From contig DATHII010000281.1 of NCBI GenBank assembly GCA_035316885.1, forward strand, positions 1 to 27,764: a stretch of DNA of 27,764 nt, in the 5' to 3' direction. Within the stretch, counting starts at the first letter, position 1. Each line of letters begins with the position of its first letter. This document shows positions 16,237 through 25,051 of this stretch, in pieces. Under the pieces are notes generated by a model. It was not told where the DNA came from, searched no databases, and worked only from the letters and a program-made list of their open reading frames with translations. The stretch is from DASRTE01 sp035316885 (GTDB lineage Bacteria > Actinomycetota > Actinomycetes > Jiangellales > Jiangellaceae). The translations under genes and the position numbers were made by a program.

Positions 16237-17424
16237 CTAGCGCGGCCGCAACCCCGCGAGGCGTTCGGCGGCCTCGACGAGCACCGCCTCGCGTTTGCAG
16301 AAGGCGAAGCGGACCAACGAGCGGGCGGCATCCTCGTCGTCATGGAAGACCGCGACCGGTACCGCGGCGACCCCGACCAGGTCGGGAAGCCGGAGGCAGA
16401 GATCCATGCCGTCGTCGTAACCGAGCGGGGCCGCGTCAGCCACGACGAAGTAGGTGCCACTCGGTGTGAAGACGTCGAAACCGGCCGCGCTCAATCCGGA
16501 GGAGAGCAGGTCGCGTTTGCGCTGGAGGTCGGCGGCAAGGCCGGCGTAGAAGTCGTCGCCGAGACCGAGCGCACGGGCCACCGCCGGCTGGAACGGAGCA
16601 CCGTTGACATAGGTCAGGAACTGCTTGACCGCCCGGACTGCGGCCGTGACATCCCCCGGTGCGTGCAGCCAGCCGATCTTCCAGCCGGTGACCGAGAACG
16701 TCTTTCCCGCGGAGGAGATCGTCACGGTGCGTCCAGCCATCCCCGGTAGCGTCGCCATCGGGATGTGCAGGCATCCGTCGAAGGTCTGGTGCTCGTAGAC
16801 CTCGTCGGACACGACCAGCGCATCGTGTTGCCGGGCGAGCGTCGCGACCAGTTCGAGCTCGTCCCGCGTGAAGACCTTGCCGGTCGGGTTGTGCGGCGAA
16901 TTGAGGAGGACGAGGCGTGTCCGCTCGCCGAACGCCGCGGCGAGGGCGGTCTCGTCGACGGCGAAGTCCGGAGTCCGCAGGACCACCGTGCGGCGGGTCG
17001 CTCCCGAAAGCGCGATCGATGCGGCGTACGAGTCGTAATAGGGCTCGAACGTGACGACCTCGTCGCCAGGGCCGGTCAGGGCGAGGATCGTCGCCGCGAT
17101 CGCCTCAGTTGCGCCGGCCGTCACCAGCACCTCGGTGTCGGGGTCGACGGAAAGGCCATAGAACCGTCGCTGGTGGTCGGCGACGGCCTGCCGGAGCTCC
17201 GGCATGCCTGGCCCCGGCGGGTACTGGTTCACCCCCGACCTGATCGCCGCGACCGCGTCCTCCAACAGTGAGCCCGGCCCGTCGGTGTCGGGGAAGCCCT
17301 GGCCAAGGTTGATCGCGCCGGTCCGTACCGCCAGCGCCGACATCTCGGCGAAGATCGTCGTGACGAACGGCTGCATCCGCTCGACCAGCGGAGAATCGCC
17401 CCTTCCCTCCGTGATCATCGGCAC
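16237..17424 (-). CDS. PLP-dependent class I/II aminotransferase
   Basis: 395 residues, fold-type I. PLP Lys241 in SSAGKTFSVTGWK, SPHNPTGKVF (176-185), SDEVYEH (206-212), and an N-terminal FAEMSALAVRTGAINLGQGFPDTDGP typical of the DapC / kynurenine aminotransferase-like group. Substrate not decidable; N-succinyl-diaminopimelate or an amino acid is plausible. Homologues begin a few residues before LVERL, which places the start at the GTG at 17424 or the ATG at 17418. Both lie inside palindromic copy C, and the GAGG in its loop (7 nt before the GTG) may be the SD. A later ATG at 17376 would clip the conserved N-terminus. It follows groEL on the same strand. Confidence 0.92.
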   Translation of the reverse strand: MPMITEGRGDSPLVERMQPFVTTIFAEMSALAVRTGAINLGQGFPDTDGPGSLLEDAVAAIRSGVNQYPPGPGMPELRQAVADHQRRFYGLSVDPDTEVLVTAGATEAIAATILALTGPGDEVVTFEPYYDSYAASIALSGATRRTVVLRTPDFAVDETALAAAFGERTRLVLLNSPHNPTGKVFTRDELELVATLARQHDALVVSDEVYEHQTFDGCLHIPMATLPGMAGRTVTISSAGKTFSVTGWKIGWLHAPGDVTAAVRAVKQFLTYVNGAPFQPAVARALGLGDDFYAGLAADLQRKRDLLSSGLSAAGFDVFTPSGTYFVVADAAPLGYDDGMDLCLRLPDLVGVAAVPVAVFHDDEDAARSLVRFAFCKREAVLVEAAERLAGLRPR

Positions 17425-17463
17425 TTCAGTGCCTCACCGGACCCGAGGTGCCGATGATCACGG
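17409..17463. repeat. palindromic intergenic element, copy C
   Basis: Perfect 16-nt arms CCGTGATCATCGGCAC (17409-17424) and its reverse complement (17448-17463). The spacing is the same as in the other copies. It lies between groEL (stop 17476) and the aminotransferase and contains the aminotransferase's likely start codon. It may also end or attenuate the groEL transcript. Confidence 0.92.
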
Positions 17464-17475
17464 GGACGAGGGGGG

Positions 17476-19098
<1,623 letters not shown>

Positions 19099-19121
19099 GA
19101 GATGGGTCCCTTCGAACGGCG

Positions 19122-19166
19122 GACGCCCCTGGGAAGCTCCGGCTAGCAGAGCCGCCCAGGGGCGTC
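19122..19166 (-). other. intercistronic RNA hairpin between groES and groEL
   Basis: Perfect 12-nt inverted repeat GACGCCCCTGGG (19122-19133) with 19155-19166, and an inner 5-bp stem CGGCT/AGCCG (19140-19144/19150-19154). It begins 25 nt beyond the groES stop and ends 23 nt before the groEL start. No T tract follows, so a partial terminator or an mRNA processing/stability site is more likely than a full stop. Confidence 0.8.
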
Positions 19167-19190
19167 GGCTGTCACGGTCGTGTCAGCGGT

Positions 19191-19490
19191 TCACTTCTCG
19201 ATGACGGCGAGGACGTCACGGCCGGAGAGGATCAGCAGATCCTCGCCGTCGTACTTGACCTCGGTGCCGCCGTACTTGGAGTACAGGACCTTGTCGCCGA
19301 CAGCGATGTCGAGCGGGATGCGCTTCTCGCCGTCGTCGTCCCACCGGCCCTGGCCGACGGCAATGACTTCGCCCTCCTGGGGCTTCTCCTTGGCGGTGTC
19401 AGGGATGACGAGCCCGGACGCCGTGGTCTGCTCCGCGTCGAGCGGCTTGACCACGATCCGGTCCTCGAGCGGCTTGATGGAGACCGACAC
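19191..19490 (-). CDS. groES: 10-kDa co-chaperonin GroES
   Basis: 99 residues, the usual size. Lid of the GroEL cage. Starts VSVSIKPLEDRIVVKPLDAEQTT, has a mobile loop ending in SGLVIPDTAKEKPQEG and ends in EDLLILSGRDVLAVIEK. The GTG at 19490 is chosen because GGGGAGGT stands about 6 nt before it; the open frame upstream (to 19547) is not family-like. The leader is about 110 nt from the predicted promoter at 19611-19639. Confidence 0.98.
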   Translation of the reverse strand: MSVSIKPLEDRIVVKPLDAEQTTASGLVIPDTAKEKPQEGEVIAVGQGRWDDDGEKRIPLDIAVGDKVLYSKYGGTEVKYDGEDLLILSGRDVLAVIEK

Positions 19491-19578
19491 TTGCTGACCT
19501 CCCCTTTCGCGGGATGTCACGGGTATTCGATAGGCGGACCTGACCACCGTCGTCGCGGGTGTCGGTGGGTCGGGGCCG

Positions 19579-19605
19579 TTGGCACTCTCGGCTGGAGTGT
19601 GCCAG
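19579..19605. promoter_or_regulatory. second CIRCE-like operator (HrcA site)
   Basis: TTGGCACTC, 9 nt, GTGTGCCAG: one half-site matches TTAGCACTC well and the other deviates by a few bases. Lies just downstream of the predicted groES -10 box, where HrcA would block transcription. Confidence 0.65.
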
Positions 19606-19610
19606 CACCG

Positions 19611-19639
19611 AACCTAGCACTCGGTCCCGACGAGTGCCA
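19611..19639 (-). promoter_or_regulatory. predicted groES promoter overlapping CIRCE
   Basis: On the minus strand TGGCAC (-35, 19634-19639) is separated by 17 nt from TAGGTT (-10, 19611-19616). Both boxes are built into the CIRCE half-sites, so HrcA binding would cover the promoter. Confidence 0.6.
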
Positions 19640-19640
19640 G
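19614..19640. promoter_or_regulatory. CIRCE operator (HrcA site) upstream of groES
   Basis: CTAGCACTC, 9 nt (GGTCCCGAC), GAGTGCCAG; consensus is TTAGCACTC-N9-GAGTGCTAA. Most positions match. It implies heat-shock control by HrcA, whose gene is not in the window. Confidence 0.85.
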
Positions 19641-19673
19641 CGGGCCCGGGAAGCTCGTCGGATCCCGCGGCCG

Positions 19674-20915
19674 CTAGAACGCGGCTCCGGCCTGGTCCTG
19701 CACCCACATCCCCAGCAGGCCACGGAAGTGCGCGACGAAGCGATCGTGCTCGTCGGGCGGGTACATCGCGCGCACGGTCTCTACGAGGAGGCGGTCGAAA
19801 TCGGCGCCGTCCACCCAGTCGAGCACGACCTCGTCGAGATGTCCGAGCCGGCGCGCGCAGAAGTCGAGGTAGCGCTCGGTGTCGAAGTACTCGTCCGCGA
19901 GCAGGCGGTAGGCGGTCATCTTGTCGCCGTAGGAGAGATCCTCGCGGTCGGCGACGGCGAAGTACCGTGCGGTTTCCAGGTCCAGCCTCGGGCGGCGTCC
20001 GGTGACAGTGCAGAACACCGTCCACCTCACGAGTGCGGTCATCGCCCAGGGGAAGTAGTAGTGGAGCGAGGTCAGCGAGACGTCGGGGCAGGCGTTCGCG
20101 TAGTCGATCGGGTACACGTCCGGCCCGCGCACCAGCGTCTCGCAGGAGTTGAATTCCCACCGGAAGAACGCGTTGACAAGGCGCGAGATCGTCACCACCT
20201 CGTGGCCGACGTCGGGACCGAGGAAGTCGTGCGAGACGGCGTAGCGGTCGTGCATCGGCAGTTCCGGGCGGAACCGCATCACCATCGTCTCGGCGCCGAT
20301 CGACAGCGACCGCGCGAAGACCTCGTATCCCTCCACCGACTTCTGCAGGTGCATCAGGCGCTGCTCGGAGGCGTCGTATGCGGCATGCAGGTCGGCGCCG
20401 TCGCGGATCCGGGTCACGCCCACCCACGCACCGCCGTCGTAGGGCTTCATGAACAGCGGGTAGCCCATCCGCTCGGCGACGGCGTCGAGGTCGAAGGGCT
20501 GGTTGTAGCGCTGCGCGGTGTACGCCCACTTCGCATGGTCGGGCGGGTTCTTGGGCGGCACGAGCACGGTGTCGGGCACCTTGAGCCCGAGCCGCATCAT
20601 CGCGCAGTACGCGGCGTGCTTCTCCATGGACTGGAACGTGAAGGGGCTGTTCATCAGGTACACGTCGTCCATCAGCGCGATCTTCTTCAACCACTCGCGC
20701 GGGTGGTAGTACCAGTACGCGAGCCGGTCGATGACCAGGTGGTGGCGCGGTCGGTCACGCAGATCGAACGGTTCGATGGTGACCCGCTCGACGTCGTAGG
20801 TGTGCTCCTCCCCGGCGCCGTCGGCAACCGGTCCCATCCGCCGCATGATCGTCTCGAAGGCGACCGGCCAGTCCTCCTCGGTGCCGAGCAACAGCCCGAC
20901 CATGTGTCTGTCCAC
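19674..20915 (-). CDS. ATP-grasp domain protein, RimK/glutathione synthetase-like, substrate unknown
   Basis: 413 residues from the GTG at 20915, set by the SD AGGAGG 6 nt upstream. The N-terminal pre-ATP-grasp part reads VGLLLGTEEDWPVAFETIMRRMG. The ATP-grasp core has Lys99 (SMEKHAAY), Lys157 in LFMKPYDGGAWVGV, YEVFARSLSIGAE (197-209), and candidate metal ligands Glu254/Asn256 (WEFNSCE) and DYANACPD (271-278). Such enzymes form amide or ester-like bonds from a carboxylate via an acyl-phosphate. Last gene of a row GH3 - esterase - esterase - ATP-grasp, 26 bp after the second esterase. I do not recognise a characterised homologue. Confidence 0.83.
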   Translation of the reverse strand: MDRHMVGLLLGTEEDWPVAFETIMRRMGPVADGAGEEHTYDVERVTIEPFDLRDRPRHHLVIDRLAYWYYHPREWLKKIALMDDVYLMNSPFTFQSMEKHAAYCAMMRLGLKVPDTVLVPPKNPPDHAKWAYTAQRYNQPFDLDAVAERMGYPLFMKPYDGGAWVGVTRIRDGADLHAAYDASEQRLMHLQKSVEGYEVFARSLSIGAETMVMRFRPELPMHDRYAVSHDFLGPDVGHEVVTISRLVNAFFRWEFNSCETLVRGPDVYPIDYANACPDVSLTSLHYYFPWAMTALVRWTVFCTVTGRRPRLDLETARYFAVADREDLSYGDKMTAYRLLADEYFDTERYLDFCARRLGHLDEVVLDWVDGADFDRLLVETVRAMYPPDEHDRFVAHFRGLLGMWVQDQAGAAF

Positions 20916-20941
20916 GCCTCGCCTCCTCTGTCGCCGATGTC

Positions 20942-21685
20942 TCAGCGGAACCGCGGCAGGTGGTGGGCGAACTGCCGGCGCCACCACGGCCAGTCGTGCG
21001 CCGAGTCGTGCCCCCACAGGTCCACATCGTGCGGGATGCCCTTGTCCGCGAGCCGCACGGCGAGCGTCCTGGTGCCGTCCAGGGAGCCCGTGGTGTCCTC
21101 CCACATCCCCTGCCCGCACACCAGCAGCAAGTACGCCTGATCCCGCAGCCAGTCCAGATGGTCGCCGTGCAGGTTGCTCACGTAGTCGACGGGGTTGTTG
21201 AAGTACGTGGCTTCACCCCGGTCGCCCCAGCCGTTCCAGGTGCTGGGGTCGTAGTTGCCGGACAGGCACAGCGCGTTCGGGAGGAGGTGCGCGAACTTGA
21301 GGGTGAAGTTCGCAGCGTGGAACGCACCGAGGCTGCACCCGGTGCCGAGCAGATCCGTGCGACCGCCGCAGTCGTCACGGATCCACGGCACGACCTGTTC
21401 GGTGATCCACGACTCGTACGCACCGTGCCTGCGGGCCCTCTCCTCGAGTGGGATGCTCGTGTCCGACCACGACTGCGTGTCGAAGCTGTCGACGCAGTAC
21501 AGCTTGACCTGGCCCGCGTCGATGAGTTCCGCGACGGCGCCGATCATCCCGTTGGACTCGAAGTCGCTCGGGCGCCCTGCCTCGGACGGGAAGACCAGCA
21601 CGGGCCGACCCCAGTGCCCGAAGGCGAGGACCGATCCCGCCGCCCCGATTGCGGGGGACCACACGTCGACGCTGTACCGCCTCAC
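20942..21685 (-). CDS. alpha/beta-hydrolase, esterase family (second of two)
   Basis: 247 residues. Putative-esterase (Esterase D / PF00756-like) fold. Nucleophile Ser118 in GTGCSLGAFHA; candidate catalytic His226 or His230 in WGHDSAHDWPWWRRQ; N-terminal strand pattern RPVLVFPSEAGRPSDFE. No signal peptide. The GTG start at 21685 overlaps the upstream esterase stop by 4 bases (GTGA), arguing for translational coupling. The frame is open further upstream but that is a shadow of the other esterase. Substrate unknown. Confidence 0.87.
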   Translation of the reverse strand: MRRYSVDVWSPAIGAAGSVLAFGHWGRPVLVFPSEAGRPSDFESNGMIGAVAELIDAGQVKLYCVDSFDTQSWSDTSIPLEERARRHGAYESWITEQVVPWIRDDCGGRTDLLGTGCSLGAFHAANFTLKFAHLLPNALCLSGNYDPSTWNGWGDRGEATYFNNPVDYVSNLHGDHLDWLRDQAYLLLVCGQGMWEDTTGSLDGTRTLAVRLADKGIPHDVDLWGHDSAHDWPWWRRQFAHHLPRFR

Positions 21686-22728
21686 CGCAGCGCCGCATGC
21701 AGGAGCGCCTGCAGGTTCGGGTCGAAGCCGTCGCGCCAGCTCGTGTAGTTGTGGGCGTCGCGGACCACGTGGAAGGCCACCTCGTGGCCCTGCGCAGACA
21801 GCCGGGCCGCCATCAGCCGGTTGCAGGCGAGGTTCTCCTCGACCGACCCGCAGGTCATGCCGACGGGGACGGGTCGCGCGGCTACGCCGGCCTTGTGCAC
21901 CCCGGCGACGAACCGTGTGATCTCGGCGAAGCGAGGGAAGCGGCGCTCCTGCGGGTCGAGCTTCGCGGTGAAGAAGCTGCCGGACTGGAGGAACAGACCT
22001 CCGAAGCTGGCCGGGTCGTGCCGGTACGCGTGCAGCATCGCCAGAGCGCCCAGACTGGTCCCCATGCCGATGCGCCGGCTTGCCGGCACGCGCGGGAGAA
22101 CCTCCTCTAGTAGCGCCCGCGAGTACGCGGGCTCGGCGGCATACCACCGGTTGCGCTCACCGGGTTGCAGGAGCAGTGCCCGTAGCGGCGGTACGGCCCC
22201 GTCGGCCACGCACACGGCGAGGAACCGGGTCAGCTCGGCCAGCCGGTCGTACTCCGGCCCGTCGTGCACGACGAGAAGCGGCGCCAGGTCGCCGGTATCC
22301 AGCCCCGGCGCCGCCCAGACCGAGCCGGTGACCGGCGCACGGAGATGTTCGCTTCTGACCGAGAACGGGGCTGAGCGACCCGGCGGCGCCGCCGCCGAGA
22401 GCCAGGCCGGAGGCGCGTAGCCGGGGAACTCCACGACCGACTTGTCGCCGAACACGCCACCCACGCGGTGCGGGTTGCCGGGGTCGGGCCCGACCTCCAC
22501 CGAGCCGTCACGCCCGTGGAGCTCCAGCATGTACTCCAGCCGGTCGGCGGGTCCCCGCTCGATCCGCAACAGCCAGCGGCCGTCGGCACGTGCGAACTCG
22601 ACGGCCCGGGCAGGCAGGCCGATCTCCTGGACCAGGCGGACCCGGCGCAGTGCGAGTCCGGGGTCGGCGACGATGAAGCCCACACCGCGCTCGTCGACGA
22701 CCGGGCCGGCCAGTCCCGTCTGGATCAC
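21682..22728 (-). CDS. enterochelin-esterase-like alpha/beta-hydrolase (first of two)
   Basis: 348 residues. An N-terminal beta-rich region (about 1-115) resembles the early-set domain of Fes-type esterases. The catalytic domain follows, with VVHDGPEY (153-160), nucleophile Ser225 in GMGTSLGAL, an acidic candidate near GSVEENL (294-300), and His326 in RDAHNYTSWRDG. These are the same marks as in Fes/IroD-like enzymes, which cut siderophore esters, but no siderophore genes are present here. No signal peptide, so probably cytoplasmic. The GTG start overlaps the stop of the GH3 gene by 4 bases, and its stop overlaps the next esterase. Confidence 0.87.
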   Translation of the reverse strand: MIQTGLAGPVVDERGVGFIVADPGLALRRVRLVQEIGLPARAVEFARADGRWLLRIERGPADRLEYMLELHGRDGSVEVGPDPGNPHRVGGVFGDKSVVEFPGYAPPAWLSAAAPPGRSAPFSVRSEHLRAPVTGSVWAAPGLDTGDLAPLLVVHDGPEYDRLAELTRFLAVCVADGAVPPLRALLLQPGERNRWYAAEPAYSRALLEEVLPRVPASRRIGMGTSLGALAMLHAYRHDPASFGGLFLQSGSFFTAKLDPQERRFPRFAEITRFVAGVHKAGVAARPVPVGMTCGSVEENLACNRLMAARLSAQGHEVAFHVVRDAHNYTSWRDGFDPNLQALLHAALR

Positions 22729-24359
22729 GGGGCGAGGGTACAGCCGCGCCGGTCGGCGCCGGGAACCTCGACCGGTAGGGTCCCGCCGCCGGTCTCCACT
22801 CCCGTCAGCACTGCGACCAGCGCGCGGAACGCCTCCGGCGTGCGCCCGTAGAGCGCGATCCGGGCGGACGTCGCCGCGCTCTCGCCCAGGCCGTACGGCG
22901 TGTCGAGAGCCACCACCACGTCGCCGGATCCTGGGCTGGTGCCCCCGAGCAGCCGGACGACGTCGCCCGAGCCGGTCGCGAGGCCCGCCGCCTCCGCAGC
23001 TTTGGCCAGCAGGGCCCGATCGGTCCGCGTCCCGCCGCTGATCTGGATCGACGAACCGACCAAGGCTCCGCTGCACGCCCCGGACACGACGGTCAGGCCG
23101 GCCAGCGACGCCTCGTACGACACTTGGCCGTGGGACCCGACGACGTCCGGCTGCGGGCGCTGGACGCCGCCGGCCTGGCGGAGCATCAGTGCCACGCTCC
23201 GGGTGGCCGCCTCGGCCAACCGGGCGGCGGGCAGGTTGCCCTCCGCCACCGCCTCGACGATCGCCGCGTGCGCCGCGCGCACGTCCGGCGGCATGAGAAC
23301 GAGGTCGGCACCCGCTGCGAGAGACCGGACCGTCGCCTCACCGGTCCCGAAGCCATCGGTGACGGCGGCCATGTCCATGGCGTCGGTCACGACGAGTCCC
23401 TCGAATCCGAGCCTGTCCCGCAGCAGGTCCAGCACCGGAGCCGACAGCGACGACGGAACGCCGGGATCGACCGCGGTGACGTCGATGTGGCCGACCATCA
23501 CCGCGGGTACGCCCGCACCGACCGCCGTTCGGAACGGCAGGAAGTCGCGGCCTCTGAGCTCGTCGAGCGTCGCGTCCTGCACCGGCAGCTCCGCATGGCT
23601 GTCGGTAGGAACCGAACCGTGGCCCGGGAAGTGCTTGGTCACGGCGACGATCCCCGAGGCGGCATAGCCGCGCACCGACCCCAACGCGACACCGGCCGCG
23701 ACGGCCGGGTCCGACGACGCCGACCTGCTGCCGATCGTGGGATCGTCCGGGCCGGTCGTCACGTCGGCGACCGGAGCGAAGACCATGCTGAAGCCGAGCG
23801 CGCGCAGCTCGTCGCCGCTGGCCCGGGCGACCCGTTCGGCCAGCGCCGGATCTCTCGCCGCCCCGAGGGTCATCAAAGCCGGGAAGACGGTCGCCGGCGC
23901 TCCGATCCGCGCGACCGGGCCGCCCTCCTGATCGACACCGACGACCAGCGGGTACGGGCGGCCGGCGGCGGCCTGCAACGCCGCGATGTCTTCGCGCACC
24001 TGGTCGGTCGAGGCAACGTTCTCGCCCATCACGATCACCCCGCCGAGGTGAAGATCCACGACGAGGTCCGTTGCGCTCTCCACGGAACCGTACCGGGCGA
24101 TGATGACCTGCCCGGCCTGCTGCGACGCCGACATGGCGGCAACCAGGCGGCCGGCGGCGTCGTACTCGTCCGGGGTCGGACCCCAGGCCAGGGGCTGCGC
24201 AGGTGTGGGCGTAGATGTGGGCGTGGACGTGACCGTCCGGGCCGGCGACGGGGTCGCGGAAGTGCCTGCGCCCGGTACATCCTGCGCCGAGCAACCCCCG
24301 GCCAACGCCAGGGTTGCAGCGACGAGAACGACAGGGCGCTTCACCGGCTCAGTCTTCAC
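22725..24359 (-). CDS. GH3 family beta-N-acetylhexosaminidase-like lipoprotein
   Basis: 544 residues from the GTG at 24359; a GTG at 24344 (539 residues) is equally possible and both keep the signal. N-terminal lipoprotein signal: KR, a hydrophobic run, then lipobox AGGC with Cys23. A Thr/Pro-rich linker (about 35-57) follows, then the glycoside hydrolase 3 barrel. NagZ-type motifs: VGVDQEGGPVARI (140-152), KHFPGHG (242-248) with the DSH dyad (253-255), and nucleophile Asp326 in VVTDAMDM. The C-terminal domain is about 370-544. Expected to act outside the membrane on GlcNAc-containing glycans such as cell-wall fragments. Overlaps the end of the nucleoside-hydrolase-like gene by up to 11 bp and the following esterase by 4 bp. 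Confidence 0.92.
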   Translation of the reverse strand: MKTEPVKRPVVLVAATLALAGGCSAQDVPGAGTSATPSPARTVTSTPTSTPTPAQPLAWGPTPDEYDAAGRLVAAMSASQQAGQVIIARYGSVESATDLVVDLHLGGVIVMGENVASTDQVREDIAALQAAAGRPYPLVVGVDQEGGPVARIGAPATVFPALMTLGAARDPALAERVARASGDELRALGFSMVFAPVADVTTGPDDPTIGSRSASSDPAVAAGVALGSVRGYAASGIVAVTKHFPGHGSVPTDSHAELPVQDATLDELRGRDFLPFRTAVGAGVPAVMVGHIDVTAVDPGVPSSLSAPVLDLLRDRLGFEGLVVTDAMDMAAVTDGFGTGEATVRSLAAGADLVLMPPDVRAAHAAIVEAVAEGNLPAARLAEAATRSVALMLRQAGGVQRPQPDVVGSHGQVSYEASLAGLTVVSGACSGALVGSSIQISGGTRTDRALLAKAAEAAGLATGSGDVVRLLGGTSPGSGDVVVALDTPYGLGESAATSARIALYGRTPEAFRALVAVLTGVETGGGTLPVEVPGADRRGCTLAP

Positions 24360-25050
24360 CGAGCACGAGGCTGACCACGCGCCGGGTGTGCCGAGCGGGA
24401 TCGAGTTCGGGCTCGGCCACCCGGAGCACCGCCGTGGCATCACCAAGGCCTGCCCCGCGCCCGGCCTGGTGCGCCAACAGGCCGCCTGTCAGGCGGCACA
24501 GCGGGTCGTCGACACGGCTCAACGGGCCGGCCACCTCGGCCGACATGCCATCGTGCCCGGCATCGACGTGGTCGACAGCACGCCCGGACGCCGCGATCGT
24601 GCGGGCTGCCACCGGATCGAGGTCGTGGTTGGTCTCGCCGGGCCGCGAATACGAAGCGACGATGCGTCCGGTGAGGAGCCCGACGAGCGACGTCAGCGGA
24701 CCGAGCGACACGGTGACCACCTCACGCGACGCGACGGCGCCCGGGGGTGGCCACCTGTCGGGCAGGTCCGGTTCTGGCGGTGCCAGCCCGGCCAGCCCGT
24801 CAGGACCGTGGACGGCGCGCACGGCGAACGGCAGGCCGTCGATGCGGCGGTCGGCACCCGCGGCCACCGGCACGTCCACCCCGAGCACACCGAGGACGTG
24901 CACCGTGTTCGCCAAGGCGCGCTGAAGCGAGACGTTACCGGCGGTGCACACGACACCGTTCAGTTCGAGGCCGGGATGCCGGGCGGCGACGATCAGCGCT
25001 AGCGCGTCGTCGACCCCCGTGTCGACGACGAGGACCACCGGTACGGGCAC
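24349..25050 (-). CDS. nucleoside-hydrolase-like protein lacking the catalytic Asp
   Basis: 233 residues, shorter than the usual ~310 of inosine-uridine nucleoside hydrolases. Recognisable: VVCTAGNVSLQRALANT (33-49), VHGPDGL (80-86), VTVSLGPLTSL (112-122, cf. VALGPLTNL), ETNHDLDP (139-146, cf. EFNxxxDP) and GLGDATAVLRVAEPEL (201-216, cf. HDPLAV...DP). The N-terminal signature is normally DxDPGxDDAxAL. Here it reads DTGVDDALAL (10-19), so the Asp-Pro pair is deleted. In Crithidia IU-nucleoside hydrolase that Asp10 is the proposed general base and a calcium ligand. Hydrolysis is therefore doubtful. GTG start 1 nt after the tsaD stop; clearly co-transcribed with it. Confidence 0.82.
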   Translation of the reverse strand: MPVPVVLVVDTGVDDALALIVAARHPGLELNGVVCTAGNVSLQRALANTVHVLGVLGVDVPVAAGADRRIDGLPFAVRAVHGPDGLAGLAPPEPDLPDRWPPPGAVASREVVTVSLGPLTSLVGLLTGRIVASYSRPGETNHDLDPVAARTIAASGRAVDHVDAGHDGMSAEVAGPLSRVDDPLCRLTGGLLAHQAGRGAGLGDATAVLRVAEPELDPARHTRRVVSLVLGED

Positions 25051-25051
25051 C

